Shown: piece after piece, positions 9,149-17,101 of the stretch
How positions within the stretch are numbered: position 1 is the stretch's first letter
How the letters are laid out: every line of letters begins with the position of its first letter
Origin: Gemmatimonadota bacterium
GTDB taxonomy: Bacteria; Gemmatimonadota; Gemmatimonadetes; Longimicrobiales; Gaopeijiaceae
Direction of reading: 5' to 3'
Assembly: GCA_021295815.1 (NCBI GenBank)
Contig: JAGWBQ010000003.1
Coordinates: forward strand, 47,274-111,273
Length of the DNA: 64,000 bases
Program-made: the position numbers and the translations under genes
The notes under the pieces: model-generated
Told to the model about the DNA's origin: nothing
Database searches by the model: none
The model's input: the letters and a program-made list of their open reading frames with translations, nothing else

Positions 9149-9856
9149 TCACGAACCGCCCGATCGCCGTCCCGTGGACGGATCCCGGGGCCGGGCTCGG
9201 TCCACGCCTCTTTCCCGATTCAGATGTTCGGCCTGCTCGGCCCGCCAGTGCGCGATGCGCTTGTGGTCCCCCGAACGCAGAACGGCGGGCACCTCGTGAC
9301 CGCGATAGGATGGAGGCCGGGTGTACGAGGGGGCGCTGAGCCCGCCTCGGTCGTAGAAGGAATCGGTCGAGGCGGCCTCGTGATCCCCCAGGGCTCCGGG
9401 AATGAGTCTGACCACGGCGTCGACCACGGCCAGGGCCGCAGGCTCGCCTCCCGAGAGCACGAAGTCGCCCACGCTGAGCTCCTCGGTCGCCAGGTGATCG
9501 GCCACTCGCTGATCCACGTCCTTGTAGTGCCCGCAGAGCAGGGTGAGGTCGGGTCGGACCGATAGCCGCACGGCGTCGTCGTGGCTGAAATGCCTGCCGC
9601 GCGCCGAAAGGAGGACGACGGCGCCGGCCTGTCCGATCTCGTCGACCGCCCGGAAGAAAGGCTCGGGCTTGAGCACCATGCCGGCCCCTCCGCCGTAGGG
9701 AAGGTCGTCCGCGGTCCGGTGCCGATCCCTGGCGTACTCCCGGAGATCGAGCACACGGTAGCTGACCAGTCCCGCCGCCGCCGCGCGCCCGAGGATCGAG
9801 AGCGAGAGGGGCGCGGTGAAGTACTCCGGGAAGAGCGTGACCAGGTTGATGCGCAT
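9149..9856 (-). CDS. trmD: tRNA (guanine-N1)-methyltransferase
   Basis: 235 residues from ATG 9856 (MRINLVTLFPEYF, the canonical TrmD N-terminus); the longer frame to 9895 adds an unusual extension. TrmD methylates G37 of tRNAs using SAM and prevents +1 frameshifting. The trefoil-knot SAM site is visible in LLCGHYKDVDQRVADH and SVGDFVLSGGEPAALAVVDA, and DRHRTADDLPYGGGAGMVLKPEPF is the family block. It sits directly after rimM (45-nt gap) and before rplS, as in many bacteria. Confidence 0.97.
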   Translation of the reverse strand: MRINLVTLFPEYFTAPLSLSILGRAAAAGLVSYRVLDLREYARDRHRTADDLPYGGGAGMVLKPEPFFRAVDEIGQAGAVVLLSARGRHFSHDDAVRLSVRPDLTLLCGHYKDVDQRVADHLATEELSVGDFVLSGGEPAALAVVDAVVRLIPGALGDHEAASTDSFYDRGGLSAPSYTRPPSYRGHEVPAVLRSGDHKRIAHWRAEQAEHLNRERGVDRARPRDPSTGRRSGGS

Positions 9857-9901
9857 CCGCAGGCCGCGCCTTGCCGCCCCAGGCGGTTTGTCCACCGGCC
9901 C

Positions 9902-10435
9902 TTACAGCTCCAGGAGACCTTCGGGAGGAGCGATCACCATTCGATTCTCATCGAGATCCACCTCCACTACGAATTCCGGTCGATAAGGCACCAGGCAGGG
10001 CCTGCTGCCTGTCCCGACCTGCAACAGCTTGCTCTCACCGACATCGAGCAGGTCCTCTACACGGCCCACTCGTTCTCCCGTACGGGTGACCACCTCGAGC
10101 CCCACAAGCTCGAAATGGAAGAACTCGCCTTCCTCGAGGGGAGCCAGAGCCTCGAGCGGAGCGAAGAGCAACAGGTGTTTGAGTCGGGAGGCCTCGTTCC
10201 GATCTCCGACTCCGGCGAAATGCACTATCAGGCCCTTGTTGGCCGGTTTCACCTCTCCCACGACCAGACGCCGCAAGTCTTCGGCCGAGTTCTCGTTCGC
10301 CGAGGCGGTGAGTTCGAACCCTTGGCGATATACCCAGTCAGGCCGGTCCGTGAGCGGATGGACCACGACCGCTCCGCGAGTGCCGTGCGGCCGTCCGATC
10401 CGCCCGACGATCAGCCGGGTCGGGCTATCCGTCAA
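9902..10435 (-). CDS. rimM: 16S rRNA processing protein RimM
   Basis: 177 residues from a TTG start at 10435 (reads LTDSPTRLIVGRIGRPHGTRG). The open frame extends to 10636, but the upstream part overlaps rpsP and is unrelated to RimM; no ATG or GTG lies close to the conserved start. The N-terminal RimM domain (VGRIGRPHGTRGAVVVHPLTD) and the C-terminal PRC-barrel (FFHFELVGLEVVTRTGERVGRVEDLLDVG, then LVPYRPEFVVEVDLDENRM) are both complete. RimM binds S19 and assists 30S head maturation. It lies between rpsP and trmD. Confidence 0.93.
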   Translation of the reverse strand: MTDSPTRLIVGRIGRPHGTRGAVVVHPLTDRPDWVYRQGFELTASANENSAEDLRRLVVGEVKPANKGLIVHFAGVGDRNEASRLKHLLLFAPLEALAPLEEGEFFHFELVGLEVVTRTGERVGRVEDLLDVGESKLLQVGTGSRPCLVPYRPEFVVEVDLDENRMVIAPPEGLLEL

Positions 10436-10517
10436 GGTCGGTTTTCCCGTCGAGGCCGGAGCCGACAATCGGGAACACCGAGTCGAACCGGGCCGGTCGG
10501 CCTCGCGGCCGTAAGTA

Positions 10518-10886
10518 TCAGGCCTCGGCCGCCCGGGCGGCAGCCTCCTCCGCCAGCATCTCGGCCTTGGTGCCTTCGCGCTCCTGGCTCTCGGCCTCGG
10601 ACTCGACGTTTCTCTGCGGCTCGCCCACCGCCACAATACCGTCGCCTCCTTTGCGGGCCTTGCGGATGAGGGAACGCACCGTATTGGACGGCTGCGCCCC
10701 CCGCTCCATCCAGGAATCGACGGCGTCGAGGTCGATGACGAGTCGCGCAGGATGCGAAAGCGGCTTGTAGTAACCCAAGGTCTCGACGAAGCGGCCGTCC
10801 CTGGGAGAGGCGCCGTCGGCTACCACGACCCGGTAGTGAGCCTTCTTCTTCCGGCCCATGCGCCGGAGACGTATTCTGGTTGGCAT
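10518..10886 (-). CDS. rpsP: 30S ribosomal protein S16
   Basis: 122 residues starting MPTRIRLRRMGRKKKAHYRV, with the family core RDGRFVETLGYYKP and GAQPSNTVRSLIRKA. The C-terminal 35-40 residues are an acidic Ala/Glu-rich tail (EAESQEREGTKAEMLAEEAA) beyond the usual S16 length of 80-90, a common lineage-specific extension. It heads the rpsP-rimM-trmD-rplS run. A TATATT just upstream of the ATG (10897-10892) could be a -10 element very close to the start. Confidence 0.96.
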   Translation of the reverse strand: MPTRIRLRRMGRKKKAHYRVVVADGASPRDGRFVETLGYYKPLSHPARLVIDLDAVDSWMERGAQPSNTVRSLIRKARKGGDGIVAVGEPQRNVESEAESQEREGTKAEMLAEEAAARAAEA

Positions 10887-10952
10887 GGTGAAATATAACG
10901 CGGCAACGAACGGACGGTAAGCGAGAGACTCGCAGCGCCGAACTCGCTCCGA

Positions 10953-12320
10953 CTAATTTCCCCCCAGCAATCTTCCCGCACCCGGAATCCTCGGGCCGCC
11001 CGGCTTGCCGACCGACCTCATCATCAGCGGCATCATCCTGTTCATCTGCCGATACTGCTTGAGCAGTCGGTTGAGCTCGGCCACAGGTCTTCCGCTTCCG
11101 CGCGAGATCCGTACCCTCCTGGATGCGTCGATAATCTCCGGACGAGCACGTTCCTCCGGCGTCATGGAGAGGATGATGGCCTCGACATGCTTCATGCGTT
11201 TCGGATCGACGTCCTTGCCGGGGATCTTCATGCGCGAAGCGCCGGGAACCAGCTTGAGCACTTGGTCCAGGGGACCCATGCGCTGCACCTGCTGCATGGC
11301 CGAGAGCATGTCCTGGAGGGTGAAGCGACCTCCTTTCTTCAGTTTTTCCTCGAAGGCGCGCGACTCCTTTTCGTCGATGGCCGCCTGAGCCCGCTCCACC
11401 AGCCCCACCACGTCGCCCTGGCGGAGAATGCGGCCCGCCAGTCTCCTGGGGTCGGCGCGCTCGAGGTCGGAGATCCCCTCCCCGACTCCGACGAACTTGA
11501 TCGGCCTCCCGGTGACGCCGAGTATGGAGAGAGCCGCTCCGCCGCGGGAGTCGCCGTCGAGCTTGGTGAGGAGGACGCCGGTGATACCCACCCGCTCGTT
11601 GAAGCCCTTCGCGATCCCGACCGCCTCCTGCCCCGTCATCGCGTCGGCGACCAGGAGGGTCTCGTGCGGTCGAACGGCGTCGCGGATCGCTTCGAGCTCG
11701 GTCATGAGGGCGTCGTCGAACTGGAGCCTGCCGGCCGCATCCACGATGAGGTAATCGCTGTCGCGCGCCTCGCGCCGAGCCAGCTTCGCGGCGGCCACCG
11801 GGTCTCCACCGGCTTCGCCGGCAGTGAATGACGCCCCCACCCGGCCCGCAAGGGTCTTCAGCTGCTCGATCGCCGCCGGACGTTGAAGATCGCATCCTGC
11901 AAGCAAGACCGATGCCGACCTGGAAGCCCCTCGTCCCTCCCGGACCGCCACGTGGTGCGCCAGCTTGGCTGCGCTCGTGGTCTTGCCGGAGCCTTGGAGC
12001 CCCACCAGCAGAATTACGGTGGGACCGCGTTTCGCCCGGGCTAGCTCGACTTCACCCGAACCCATGAGGGCGGCGAGTTCGTCGTGGACGATCTTGACGA
12101 GCTGCTGACCGGGACGGACGGCCTTCATCACTTCGCGCCCGACGGCCCTCTCCCTGACCTTCGCCAGAAAGTCCTTGGCGACCCTGAAGTTGACGTCCGC
12201 CTCCAGGAGCGCCCGTCGCAGATCCCTGAGCCCTTCGTCCACCATCCGCTCGTTGAGCACGCCCCGGCCGCGCAGGCGCTTGAGCGCACCGTCGATCCTG
12301 TCTCCGAGGTGATCGAACAC
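10953..12320 (-). CDS. ffh: Signal recognition particle protein Ffh (SRP54)
   Basis: 455 residues from GTG 12320. The N domain covers residues 1-95. The GTPase has P-loop GLQGSGKTT at 107-115, DAAGRLQ (G3, with Ala for the usual Thr) and TKLDGDSRGGAALS (G4/G5 region). A Met-rich M domain follows (DMLSAMQQVQRMGPLDQVL, then RQMNRMMPLMM), which binds signal sequences and 4.5S RNA. It targets nascent inner-membrane proteins to FtsY and the Sec translocon. The start lies 5 nt after the purA stop, suggesting co-translation with purA. Confidence 0.97.
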   Translation of the reverse strand: MFDHLGDRIDGALKRLRGRGVLNERMVDEGLRDLRRALLEADVNFRVAKDFLAKVRERAVGREVMKAVRPGQQLVKIVHDELAALMGSGEVELARAKRGPTVILLVGLQGSGKTTSAAKLAHHVAVREGRGASRSASVLLAGCDLQRPAAIEQLKTLAGRVGASFTAGEAGGDPVAAAKLARREARDSDYLIVDAAGRLQFDDALMTELEAIRDAVRPHETLLVADAMTGQEAVGIAKGFNERVGITGVLLTKLDGDSRGGAALSILGVTGRPIKFVGVGEGISDLERADPRRLAGRILRQGDVVGLVERAQAAIDEKESRAFEEKLKKGGRFTLQDMLSAMQQVQRMGPLDQVLKLVPGASRMKIPGKDVDPKRMKHVEAIILSMTPEERARPEIIDASRRVRISRGSGRPVAELNRLLKQYRQMNRMMPLMMRSVGKPGGPRIPGAGRLLGGN

Positions 12321-12325
12321 GGAGG

Positions 12326-13618
12326 CTACTCCACGTAAATGATCTGCGACCTGCGAGCTCCCACCGACACCATCCGCACCGGCGCGCCGGTAAGCTCTTC
12401 CAGCCGGCGCAGATATGCGCGGGCGCGGGTAGGCAGTTCGTCCAGCCGTCTCGCCCCGCTCGTGGGCGCCTGCCAGCCCGGGAGGGTCTCGAACACCGGC
12501 TCCACGGTACCGAGCGCCCAGGTGTCTGCGGGAAAGCTATCGACGACCTCGCCGGTCGCCATGCGGTAGGCGGTCACGATCCGGAGCTGGCTCAAGGTGT
12601 CGAGCACGTCCAGCTTGGTGACCGCCAGGCCGGTAAGACCATTGACCTGCGCCGAATGTCGGGTGATGACCGAGTCGAACCAGCCGCAACGCCGGGGGCG
12701 TCCGGTGGTCGCTCCCCACTCGCCTCCCAGCTTCCGCACCCGTTCGTCCATCTCGGGATCGAAGGCGGACGGGAGCGGGCCCTCGCCCACCCGGCTCGTG
12801 TAAGCCTTGACGATCCCGACCACGTCGGTGATCGAGGTGGGACCGATGCCGGCGCCGGTGGTGGCTCCGCCGGCCGTCGTGCTGGACGAGGTGACGAACG
12901 GGTAGGTGCCGTGATCGAGGTCGAGCGCGGTGCCCTGAGCCCCTTCGAGCAGAACCCGCCCGCCCGCATCGAGCGTGGACGTGATCTCCGGCCCTACGTC
13001 GGTGGCAAGCTCCAGCAGGCGCGGCGTCAGCGCGAGAGCGGCCTCGGTCTCTTCCTCCAACCGGCGGCGAAGGCCGGACACGTCGACGCCTGAACGAGCG
13101 ATTCTGCCGACAGCGCGTTCGAGCGCCATTCCCACCCGCTCGCGCAGCCGCGAGGGGTTGGCGAGGTCGGCCAAGCGAACGCCGCGACGTCCCGCCTTGT
13201 CCTCGTAGGCCGGGCCGATCCCCCGGCCGGTCGTGCCTATGGGCGTGCTCGCCGACTCCTCGGAAGCGTGGTCTAGAGCTCGGTGGTAAGGAAGCAGAAG
13301 GTGGGCTCGTCTGCTGACCCCGACCCTCTCGGACAGGTCTATGCCCCGTCCGACCACCCCGTCGTACTCCTTCAGGAACTCGACCGGATCCAGGACGACT
13401 CCGTTTCCCAACAGGCAGCGGGTGTCGGGATGGAGAACGCCCGACGGAATCTGATGCAGTATGAACTCGGCGTCATCGACTTGGACGGTGTGGCCAGCGT
13501 TGGCGCCGCCCTGGTAGCGAGCGACGACGGCGGCGTCCTCGGCAAGCACGTCCACGATCTTGCCCTTGCCTTCGTCGCCCCACTGCCCGCCCACGACCAC
13601 CACGCAGGGACCGATCAC
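12326..13618 (-). CDS. purA: Adenylosuccinate synthetase
   Basis: 430 residues from GTG 13618. It catalyses GTP-dependent ligation of IMP and aspartate, the first committed step to AMP. The N-terminus VIGPCVVVVGGQWGDEGKGK holds the GDEGKGK phosphate loop (residues 14-20), followed by GGANAGHTV, SRRAHLLLPYHRALDHASE, TIGTTGRGIGPAYEDKAGR-type segment, the VLLEGAQGTALDLDHGTYPFVTSS block and TTGRPRRCGWFD. The open frame continues upstream through dapA, but that is read-through of another frame; the GTG overlaps the dapA stop as GTGA (13618-13615). The ffh start lies 5 nt downstream. Confidence 0.97.
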   Translation of the reverse strand: MIGPCVVVVGGQWGDEGKGKIVDVLAEDAAVVARYQGGANAGHTVQVDDAEFILHQIPSGVLHPDTRCLLGNGVVLDPVEFLKEYDGVVGRGIDLSERVGVSRRAHLLLPYHRALDHASEESASTPIGTTGRGIGPAYEDKAGRRGVRLADLANPSRLRERVGMALERAVGRIARSGVDVSGLRRRLEEETEAALALTPRLLELATDVGPEITSTLDAGGRVLLEGAQGTALDLDHGTYPFVTSSSTTAGGATTGAGIGPTSITDVVGIVKAYTSRVGEGPLPSAFDPEMDERVRKLGGEWGATTGRPRRCGWFDSVITRHSAQVNGLTGLAVTKLDVLDTLSQLRIVTAYRMATGEVVDSFPADTWALGTVEPVFETLPGWQAPTSGARRLDELPTRARAYLRRLEELTGAPVRMVSVGARRSQIIYVE

Positions 13619-14532
13619 GCTCTCGATCCGACAGTGCGCCCGACGACCCCGGCGGCCTCGAGCAGAGCTTTCATAGCCACCTTGCGCGGTGCGGCGAGCG
13701 GTCCGAGCGGACGTCGGGGCGCTCCCCCGACCATGCCCACCAGGTCGAGAGCGGCCTTCACCCCCGGTACGCCCATACCTGCCACGACCGCATCGTGCAA
13801 GGCGGTGACCAAGGCCTGCGCGCGCTCCGCCTCTTCGAGACCGCCGGTCCGGAAGGAGTTGGAGACGGCTGCGGCCAAGACCGGTGCGAAGGCCCCGACC
13901 GCGACGATGCCGCCTACCGCTCCCGCCTTCAGGGCGGGGAGGAGGATGCTTCCCGAGCCGACGAGCACCTGGAAGCCGTCGCCGCAGGCGGAGACGAGCT
14001 CGGTCGCCTTCCCGAGATCGCCCCGGGAGTCCTTGATCCCGACCACGTTCGGCAGCGTGGAGAGCTCGGCGACCACCGAGGTCGGAAACTCGATCGTGCT
14101 GAGCCGCAGCGGTACCTGGTAGACGAGGATGGGAATCGGCGCGGCCTCGGCGACGCTCTCGTAGTGGGCGAGCAGCGCCGGCCGGGTCATCGCGTCCCGG
14201 TAGTAGGCGGGCGGACTCACCAGTGCGGCGTCGGCGCCGGCCCTCGCGACCGAGGCCACCGCGGTGATCGCCGACCGCGTGGACTCTCCGGTCGCACCCG
14301 CGACGACGATCCTGTCGGGCCCGGCCACCGAACGGGCATCCCGCACGAGGGCGTCGCGTTCGTCGGCGTCGAGCAGGACCGACTCGCCGGTGGATCCGCC
14401 GACGAGGACCCCCGAGACGGGCTCCGCAAACCACGACTCCAGGTTGTGGACGAAGCCTTCGCGGTCGACCTCCTCGGTCACGGGGTCGAAGGGCGTCGGG
14501 ACCGCGAGGTGGGTACCTGCGAGATCGATCAT
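13615..14532 (-). CDS. DapA-family aldolase/synthase
   Basis: 305 residues, a class I (Schiff base) TIM barrel of the dihydrodipicolinate synthase/N-acetylneuraminate lyase family. The substrate carboxylate loop is GGSTGES (45-51), the catalytic Tyr is Y138 (in YQVP) and the Schiff-base Lys is K167 (in GIKDS). True DapA normally has GTTGE here, and related 4-hydroxy-2-oxoglutarate aldolases also vary at this loop. It could be dapA or a hydroxy-oxoglutarate aldolase, and the purA/trpS neighbours do not decide. Its stop overlaps the purA start, and trpS ends 60 nt upstream. Confidence 0.85.
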   Translation of the reverse strand: MIDLAGTHLAVPTPFDPVTEEVDREGFVHNLESWFAEPVSGVLVGGSTGESVLLDADERDALVRDARSVAGPDRIVVAGATGESTRSAITAVASVARAGADAALVSPPAYYRDAMTRPALLAHYESVAEAAPIPILVYQVPLRLSTIEFPTSVVAELSTLPNVVGIKDSRGDLGKATELVSACGDGFQVLVGSGSILLPALKAGAVGGIVAVGAFAPVLAAAVSNSFRTGGLEEAERAQALVTALHDAVVAGMGVPGVKAALDLVGMVGGAPRRPLGPLAAPRKVAMKALLEAAGVVGRTVGSRA

Positions 14533-14592
14533 CGGAGTGCCGGCTTGTGAGTGGTGGTGGAATCCGGAGATGAGAGGCCTGTCCGCGGATGA

Positions 14593-15723
14593 CTAGCGCG
14601 TTCGTGTCGCTGCGGGATCAGGTCGGGTAATCGCGGCCGGCCCGGTCACTGTGGGGAGAGGAACCGCGCGTCTCCAATCGATCCCCATCCTGCTCCGGAC
14701 CTCGGCGATTGTCGCGCCAGCGACGGCCCGGGCCCGTTTCGCGCCGTCTTCGAGGATTTCACGAACCCGCGACGGATGTTCCCGGTAAGTCGCGGCTCGC
14801 TCCCGGTAAGGCGTGAAGGCCTCGCTGACGGAATCGGAAAGCGAGCGTTTGCACTCGACGCAACCGATCTCCGCCTTGCGGCAGGCCTCGCCGATCTCGG
14901 TGCGTCGTTCCTCGTCGGTGAAGTGCGCGTGCAGAGCGAAGACGTTGCACACCTCGGGATCGCCGGGGTCGCTCCGTCGAACCCTCTTGGGATCGGTAAC
15001 CGCGGTCCGCAACCTCTTCCGGACCTGGGGAGGCTCCGCCAGTATGCCTATCGTGTTGCCGAGCGACTTGCTCATCTTGGCGCTGCCATCCAGACCGAGA
15101 ATGCGCCCGACTTGCCGGCTGATTAGCGGTCTGGTAACGGGAAAGGTCTTTCCGTACGCGGCGTTGAATCTGCGCGCGATCTCCCGGGAGAGTTCGAGAT
15201 GCTGGCGCTGATCCTCCCCTACCGGGACCCCGTCCGCCTTGTAGAGAAGAATGTCCGCGGCTTGGAGGATGGGATAGTTGAAGATGCCGGCCGGGACCGA
15301 CTCGAATCGGCTCGACTTGTCCTTGTACTGCGTCATGCGCTCGAGATCTCCCACCGGGGTCACCGCGTTGAAGAGCCACGCCAGTTCGGTGTGCTCCTTT
15401 ACGTCGGACTGCACGAAGATGATCGCCCGTTCGGGGTCGAGGCCCACCGCCAGGTAAGAGACCGCCAGATCGAAGACGTTGCCCGGAAGGTCTGCGGGAT
15501 CCCCGCCTGCGGTGATCGCGTGCTGGTCGACGATGCACCAGACGCAGTCGTACGCTTCCTGCATCTTCACCCAGCGTCGCAGAGCGCCCAGATAGTTGCC
15601 CAGGTGCGCCTCGCCGGAGGGCTGCATGCCGCTGAAAATCCGCTCGCGGCGCTGACTCGGCGGAGCGGCGGCTTCGTCGTTGCCGGCAGGAGCCGGTCTG
15701 GGTTGCGTGGATTCGGCGGACAT
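14593..15723 (-). CDS. trpS: Tryptophanyl-tRNA synthetase
   Basis: 376 residues from ATG 15723; the longer frame to 15864 crosses the divergent intergenic region. Class I synthetase: the HIGH-type motif is HLGN (40-43) after IFSGMQPSGEA, and the KMSKS motif is exact (about residues 215-219, KMSKSLGN). GEDQRQHLELSREIARRFN and the helical C-terminus also match bacterial TrpRS. A hydrophilic Pro/Ala-rich N-terminal stretch of about 27 residues precedes the catalytic core. First gene of the minus-strand translation cluster, divergent from the plug protein at 15832. Confidence 0.97.
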   Translation of the reverse strand: MSAESTQPRPAPAGNDEAAAPPSQRRERIFSGMQPSGEAHLGNYLGALRRWVKMQEAYDCVWCIVDQHAITAGGDPADLPGNVFDLAVSYLAVGLDPERAIIFVQSDVKEHTELAWLFNAVTPVGDLERMTQYKDKSSRFESVPAGIFNYPILQAADILLYKADGVPVGEDQRQHLELSREIARRFNAAYGKTFPVTRPLISRQVGRILGLDGSAKMSKSLGNTIGILAEPPQVRKRLRTAVTDPKRVRRSDPGDPEVCNVFALHAHFTDEERRTEIGEACRKAEIGCVECKRSLSDSVSEAFTPYRERAATYREHPSRVREILEDGAKRARAVAGATIAEVRSRMGIDWRRAVPLPTVTGPAAITRPDPAATRTR

Positions 15724-15831
15724 GATGGGGGTAGGACCGGCCGTGGAACGGTTGGGGCGCGGGAGCGTATCTGATTCTCGCACCCCAAAAGCTAGCCTTC
15801 CCCCGCCAAAGTTGGTATCCCGGCAAGCGCC

Positions 15832-16911
15832 ATGCGAAGCACCAGGTTCTCCACAGGAAGACAAGCGACGCTGACCGCGGTGGTCGCCGTCCTCTTCGGA
15901 CTTGCTCCGAACGCCGCCAGCCTCGATGCGCAGAACATCCGAGGTTTCGTCTTCAGCGAGGAGTCCGGCGGACCGTTGGAAGGCGTGACGGCTCGCCTCC
16001 TCGACCAGGAATACGAGGAGATAGGAGTCGCGACCACCGACGTGCTGGGGCGTTTCTCCTTCGACGTCCCCGGCCCCGCGAACTTGACGGTGGTCGTCGA
16101 GTACCCCGGGTATCTCGCGGCGCCGCAGGAGATCGAGGTCTCGGCGCTTCCTCTGGTCATGACTTCGGTCACCATCGGCATGGCGTCGGGCAGGACCGAT
16201 GTGGCGGCGGAGGCGGAAGGCGACGCGAGAACGGCATTCCTGCGCGGGAAGGTGATCGACTTCGCTTCCGGTGACGGTGTGGAGGGAGCCGCCGTCAGTG
16301 AAGCCGGTTCGGGGAGGACCGTGCTCACCCGCGCCGACGGGCGCTTCACCTACGGCGAGCTCCAGCCCGGTCCGATTCTCGTGCAGGTGAGTCGCATAGG
16401 TTACCAGACCCAGGAGTGGAGCGTCGAGGTGATCCCCGGCTCGGACTACGACGCCATCATCCCTCTAGGGGAAGAGGTCATCGAGCTCTCGGGAATCGAC
16501 GTCACCGTGCGCTCCCGAGCGGTGGCACGCCGTCTGCTGCCGATCTACGAGCGCATGGAACGCGGACTCGGAGGACGCTTCCTCACCGCTTCCGACTTCC
16601 AACGTCGCGGCTATCAGAGCGTGGGCGCGAGCATCCAGGGACTCCCGAGCGTGAGGGCGCGGCAGGCGGGGACGCGCTGGCTCGTGACCTTCAGACGCGG
16701 CGTGACCAACTTCGAGGCGGGCTGCGATCCCGAGGTCTGGGTGGATGGCATTCGGGTGTCCCGCTCGGGACAGTACTCGGAGGACTTCTTCGCCATGAAC
16801 ACCCTCGATGTCGAGATCATCGAGCTCTACCCCAGCCCGGTGAGCATCCCCGCCGAGTACGGAGCCGGCGCCATGTGCGCCATCGGCATCTGGACCAAAC
16901 GGGGAGGTTAG
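15832..16911 (+). CDS. Exported protein with two carboxypeptidase-regulatory-like domains and a TonB-plug-like domain, no barrel
   Basis: 359 residues with an N-terminal signal peptide (TLTAVVAVLFGLAPNAASLDAQ). Residues about 35-125 and 138-215 are two beta-sandwich carboxypeptidase-regulatory-like domains (IRGFVFSEESGGPLEGV; LRGKVIDFASGDGVEGAAV). Residues about 225-358 look like a TonB-receptor plug: LTASDFQRRGYQSVGASIQG, then CDPEVWVDGIRV and VEIIELYPSPVSIPAEYGAG, ending shortly after GIWTKRGG, where the barrel would normally begin. No barrel follows before the next gene. It may be a periplasmic surface-presentation or accessory protein. This short architecture recurs in relatives, as far as I recall, so it need not be a broken gene. 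Confidence 0.8.
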   Translation: MRSTRFSTGRQATLTAVVAVLFGLAPNAASLDAQNIRGFVFSEESGGPLEGVTARLLDQEYEEIGVATTDVLGRFSFDVPGPANLTVVVEYPGYLAAPQEIEVSALPLVMTSVTIGMASGRTDVAAEAEGDARTAFLRGKVIDFASGDGVEGAAVSEAGSGRTVLTRADGRFTYGELQPGPILVQVSRIGYQTQEWSVEVIPGSDYDAIIPLGEEVIELSGIDVTVRSRAVARRLLPIYERMERGLGGRFLTASDFQRRGYQSVGASIQGLPSVRARQAGTRWLVTFRRGVTNFEAGCDPEVWVDGIRVSRSGQYSEDFFAMNTLDVEIIELYPSPVSIPAEYGAGAMCAIGIWTKRGG

Positions 16912-17101
16912 TCCCTTCCCGGTTCGCCTCCGGGCAGCCTCGGCCGACCGAATCTACCTCCGAGCCCGCCGGCGTTTCGACTCCCCCGGTTCAGGAACGC
17001 TCCCCTGGCCGCCAATGGCGCATTCTCCGGTTTCTTCGCATTATTCGCAGGGGGTCGCCCCGACCCCGCGCCGCCCACACCTTCCCCGAGAGGACCTTAT
17101 C

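Noticed and set aside
13619..14434. N-terminal extension of purA through dapA (702-codon frame)
   Set aside because: Runs in another frame across dapA; purA begins at the GTG that overlaps the dapA stop.
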